Below, piece by piece: positions 61,960 through 64,000 of a stretch of 64,000 bases of DNA; the stretch's first letter is position 1, and every line of letters starts with the position of its first letter. The notes beneath the pieces are model-generated. The model saw nothing but the letters and a program-made list of their open reading frames with translations. It did no database searches and had not been told where the DNA came from. The stretch covers positions 51,977 to 115,976 of the forward strand of contig JAFXFM010000005.1 of the NCBI GenBank assembly GCA_017520545.1. The letters are read 5' to 3'. Origin of the DNA: Alistipes sp. Lineage in GTDB: Bacteria; Bacteroidota; Bacteroidia; Bacteroidales; Rikenellaceae. The translations under genes were made by a program, and so were the position numbers.

Positions 61960-62566
61960 CATCGCTTGGCTCTTTTTTGTCATTTGAGTTATCGGCTCCG
62001 CCAATCATCGGTTCACGCTTCGTAAAGGCGGCAATCACAAGACCCACAAGCGTACCCGACATAAGGTAGGTCCATACCGTACCGAAGATATTCGAGAGAA
62101 TCGACGGTTCCTCTGCCTTCTGCAACTCGGTGAATAATTCATTCAGCATATTGATATCTTGCGAGGTCAATTTCACCTGCGACAGTGCATCTTGAAACAA
62201 CTTTATATAATTGGCAACAAAATTCTCATAGCCAATTACATAGTGCATAAATACATACTCGCCGCAACCTACTACAACACCCGCCAACATCGACACATTA
62301 ACCCAATAGAGCAGACCCTCGCCATAGGTAAAATATGGAGCCTGCTGACGCTCGGATACCACCAAGCCTGCGTAGTTGCGAGTAAAGCGATAAGCAAGGT
62401 AGATATAGAGTGCCAATGCGCACAAAATAACCAGCAACAGCACAAGCGCCCAACTCATACCGCCATAATAAAAGAGCGACGATTTGGCGATATTTAACGC
62501 CACCATCACACAACCGAGGATTGCACCCTTGGTCAATACATCGTTACGAAAAATTGAAAAATTCAT
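61952..62566 (-). CDS. DUF4199 family membrane protein
   Basis: 204 residues with four membrane helices: AILGCVMVALNIAKSSLFYY, ALVLLLVILCALALYIYLAY, VSMLAGVVVGCGEYVFMHYV and a C-terminal LMSGTLVGLVIAAF. This pattern and size match DUF4199. It commonly precedes a GT2 gene in Bacteroidetes, as here, with an 8-base overlap. Function unknown; possibly a partner of the glycosyltransferase. Confidence 0.85.
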   Translation of the reverse strand: MNFSIFRNDVLTKGAILGCVMVALNIAKSSLFYYGGMSWALVLLLVILCALALYIYLAYRFTRNYAGLVVSERQQAPYFTYGEGLLYWVNVSMLAGVVVGCGEYVFMHYVIGYENFVANYIKLFQDALSQVKLTSQDINMLNELFTELQKAEEPSILSNIFGTVWTYLMSGTLVGLVIAAFTKREPMIGGADNSNDKKEPSDEQ

Positions 62567-62591
62567 ATTGTTAATTCCCTTTTTAACAACG

Positions 62592-62599
62592 CAAATATA
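62592..62599 (-). promoter_or_regulatory. -7 element for the DUF4199 operon
   Basis: Minus strand TATATTTG, 25 bases before the 62566 start. No -33 match. Confidence 0.4.
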
Positions 62600-62618
62600 A
62601 CAAAATTATTTTTACTTT

Positions 62619-63650
62619 CTACTTTACACCTCGCTTATTCAACGCCTCTGCGTATTTTCGAGCATTGGCATTGTGCTCGTCCAAAGTTCGTGCAAAGTTG
62701 TGGCGGCCATCGAACTCCGGACGTGCACAGAAGTAGATATACTCGTGCTCCTCGAAATTCAGCACCGCATCAATAGCCGCAATACTCGGAATACAGATAG
62801 GCGCAGGTGGAAGACCTGCATTCAAATAGGTATTGAATGGAGATTCGTATTTGAGATGCTTGCGAAGTATACGTCGCAAAGCAAAATCACCCATTGCATA
62901 CTTTACCGTAGGGTCCGCCTGCAAGCGCATATTTTTACGCAAACGATTGACATAGACACCCGCCACAGTAGCCATCTCTTCACGAGCCTTGGTCTCCTCA
63001 TAGACTATCGAAGCCATAGTCATAACCTCATACTTCGACATACCGCAACGCTCCAGCTTTGCAGTGCGCTCACTATTCCAAAAGCGCTTGTACTCCTTGT
63101 GCATACGTCGCAGAAGTTCCTCGGGTGTAATATCCCAATAGACCTGATAGGTGTTAGGTATAAACATCGCTATCGTGCTATCCTTATCAAAGCCGAACTC
63201 CTTGCGTAACTTATCATCACGCATAGCCGCAAGTAGGGCTGTGGTGTCGGCATCTATCTGCTTCGCCAACTTTTTAGCCAAGTGGGGTAGTGTACGGGCG
63301 GTGCTTACAACCAACTTAACGGGAATCTGCTCGCCAAGTACTATATTTCGGACTATTCGTATCACTCCGACATCGCCACCGAACGAGAAATTTCCCGTTT
63401 CGTATCGCTTTTCGAGGTTCAATCGCTTGGCGTAGAGGTCGAATGCAAGACGATGAATAGGTGTGCGCAACGATGGGCGTATCTGCGCCACAATCTCGTC
63501 GTAAGTAGTCTTTGTACCAATTCGGACAGTTACCTCATTATCAAGTGCTTTGCCAAAGAAACCAACATATACGGCAGCCACAGCAGCAACTCCGACCACT
63601 GCGAAAATCACCGCTGTACAGACGAAGCGATTTAGACTTTTTTTGCTCAT
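62619..63650 (-). CDS. mltG: Endolytic murein transglycosylase MltG
   Basis: 343 residues with a single N-terminal membrane helix (~10-32), a LysM-like segment (VTVRIGTKTTYDEIVAQI) and the YceG catalytic domain. The family motif MASIVYEETKAREEMATVAG holds the catalytic Glu, and RLRKNMRLQADPTVKYAMG and YNTY-like SPFNTYLNAGLPPAPI follow. It cuts nascent peptidoglycan strands and limits glycan length. Length is normal. Confidence 0.93.
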   Translation of the reverse strand: MSKKSLNRFVCTAVIFAVVGVAAVAAVYVGFFGKALDNEVTVRIGTKTTYDEIVAQIRPSLRTPIHRLAFDLYAKRLNLEKRYETGNFSFGGDVGVIRIVRNIVLGEQIPVKLVVSTARTLPHLAKKLAKQIDADTTALLAAMRDDKLRKEFGFDKDSTIAMFIPNTYQVYWDITPEELLRRMHKEYKRFWNSERTAKLERCGMSKYEVMTMASIVYEETKAREEMATVAGVYVNRLRKNMRLQADPTVKYAMGDFALRRILRKHLKYESPFNTYLNAGLPPAPICIPSIAAIDAVLNFEEHEYIYFCARPEFDGRHNFARTLDEHNANARKYAEALNKRGVK

Positions 63651-63667
63651 TTGCTCTATTTTTTTTG

Positions 63668-63675
63668 CAAAGATA
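63668..63675 (-). promoter_or_regulatory. -7 element for mltG
   Basis: Minus strand TATCTTTG, 17 bases upstream of the mltG ATG. Confidence 0.5.
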
Positions 63676-63806
63676 TAAAAAAAGTTTTACTTTTGCACCT
63701 CGGGTAAGTCTTATACGACCAGCTCCTGCAGAACTCCCCCAGGCAAGGAATTGAGCAAGGGTATGCGGTTGTAGCGGTGCGATATAAGTAGCTTACCCTT
63801 TTTTTT

Positions 63807-64000
63807 ATTGTCGGCTGATGCCGAATAAAAAAAGGGTAAAGTATTGACATTCCCCCTAAATCCCCCTGTTGAAAAAGGGGGACTTGGTCCTGCTTCGCAG
63901 GATAAAATGTCCATTGTCGGCTGATGCCGAATAAAAAAAGGGTAAAGTATTGACATTCCCCCTAAATCCCCCTGTTGAAAAAGGGGGACTTGGTCCTGCT
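63807..64000. repeat. 106-bp tandem repeat with three hairpins (second copy cut by the window end)
   Basis: The unit starting attgtcggctgatgccgaat at 63807 recurs identically at 63913 and runs into the window end. Each unit holds cggctgatgccg, ccccctgttgaaaaaggggg and tcctgcttcgcagga hairpins. The sequence before it (ttacccttttttttatt, 63793-63809) is complementary to the aataaaaaaagggtaa of the first unit. The stretch 63651-64000 contains no supported gene beyond the mltG promoter. Confidence 0.85.

Overview
The window looks like a chromosomal contig of a gut Bacteroidales bacterium, probably Rikenellaceae/Alistipes-like. This is inferred from the SusC/SusD pair, fimbrillin-, BACON- and GLUG-type surface lipoproteins, DUF4199/DUF4293 genes, a cysteate synthase (a sulfonolipid-type precursor enzyme), and Bacteroidetes promoters of the TTTG-N19/20-TAnnTTTG type. 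No rRNA or marker gene fixes the genus.

Layout. (1) 1-8.8 kb is core metabolism: a 5'-truncated pyrD, then pyrF, pyrE and a pyrB carrying a C-terminal PyrI-like zinc domain, an RlmD-type rRNA methyltransferase, a secreted NUC1-type nuclease, an FNT-family channel, mannose-6-phosphate isomerase and cysteate synthase. (2) 9.0-30.4 kb, all on the minus strand, is a PUL-like surface locus. Reading from its promoter end it holds SusC, SusD, a BACON+GLUG lipoprotein, a 47-aa ORF, a fimbrillin+GLUG lipoprotein, three calcineurin-like phosphoesterases and a GH3 glycosidase. The SusC signal peptide is joined to its body through a run of ten G residues that puts the two out of frame. A 9- or 12-G tract would restore the protein, so this looks like a phase-variation switch captured OFF. 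(3) 31.0-60.3 kb is a genomic island of about 29.3 kb inserted into the 3' end of a tRNA-Lys(TTT) gene. It is bounded by an 18-bp exact direct repeat (30992-31009 and 60341-60358), with a tyrosine integrase next to the intact tRNA. (4) 60.4-64 kb is chromosome again: DUF4293, a GT2 glycosyltransferase, DUF4199, mltG, and a 106-bp tandem repeat cut by the window end.

Inside the island, from left to right: a DUF3990/DUF3791 module; a minus-strand block with a CX5R phosphatase, a zinc-ribbon membrane protein, a VWA membrane protein, a WG-repeat membrane protein, a PIF1-family helicase and two paralogous small proteins, plus a possible structured RNA; a replication-like region whose winged-helix gene contains 20-bp iterons, as in the lambda O gene; small-gene cassettes that share one promoter sequence with the integrase; and an AT-rich accessory block. 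That block holds a DUF1848 protein, a methyltransferase/NERD-like/SF1-helicase fusion, a TerB protein, an ABC ATPase remnant, a phosphoesterase, and an ECF-like sigma factor / membrane anti-sigma-like protein / TPR-CHAT protease triad.

The strongest leads are the poly-G switch in SusC, the sigma/anti-sigma/CHAT triad (which resembles the TPR-CHAT/Csx30/RpoE branch of type III-E CRISPR systems but has no CRISPR), the methyltransferase-helicase fusion, and the iteron-containing initiator gene. I see no relaxase, type IV secretion genes or CRISPR array, so the island is probably either mobilised in trans or no longer transferable.
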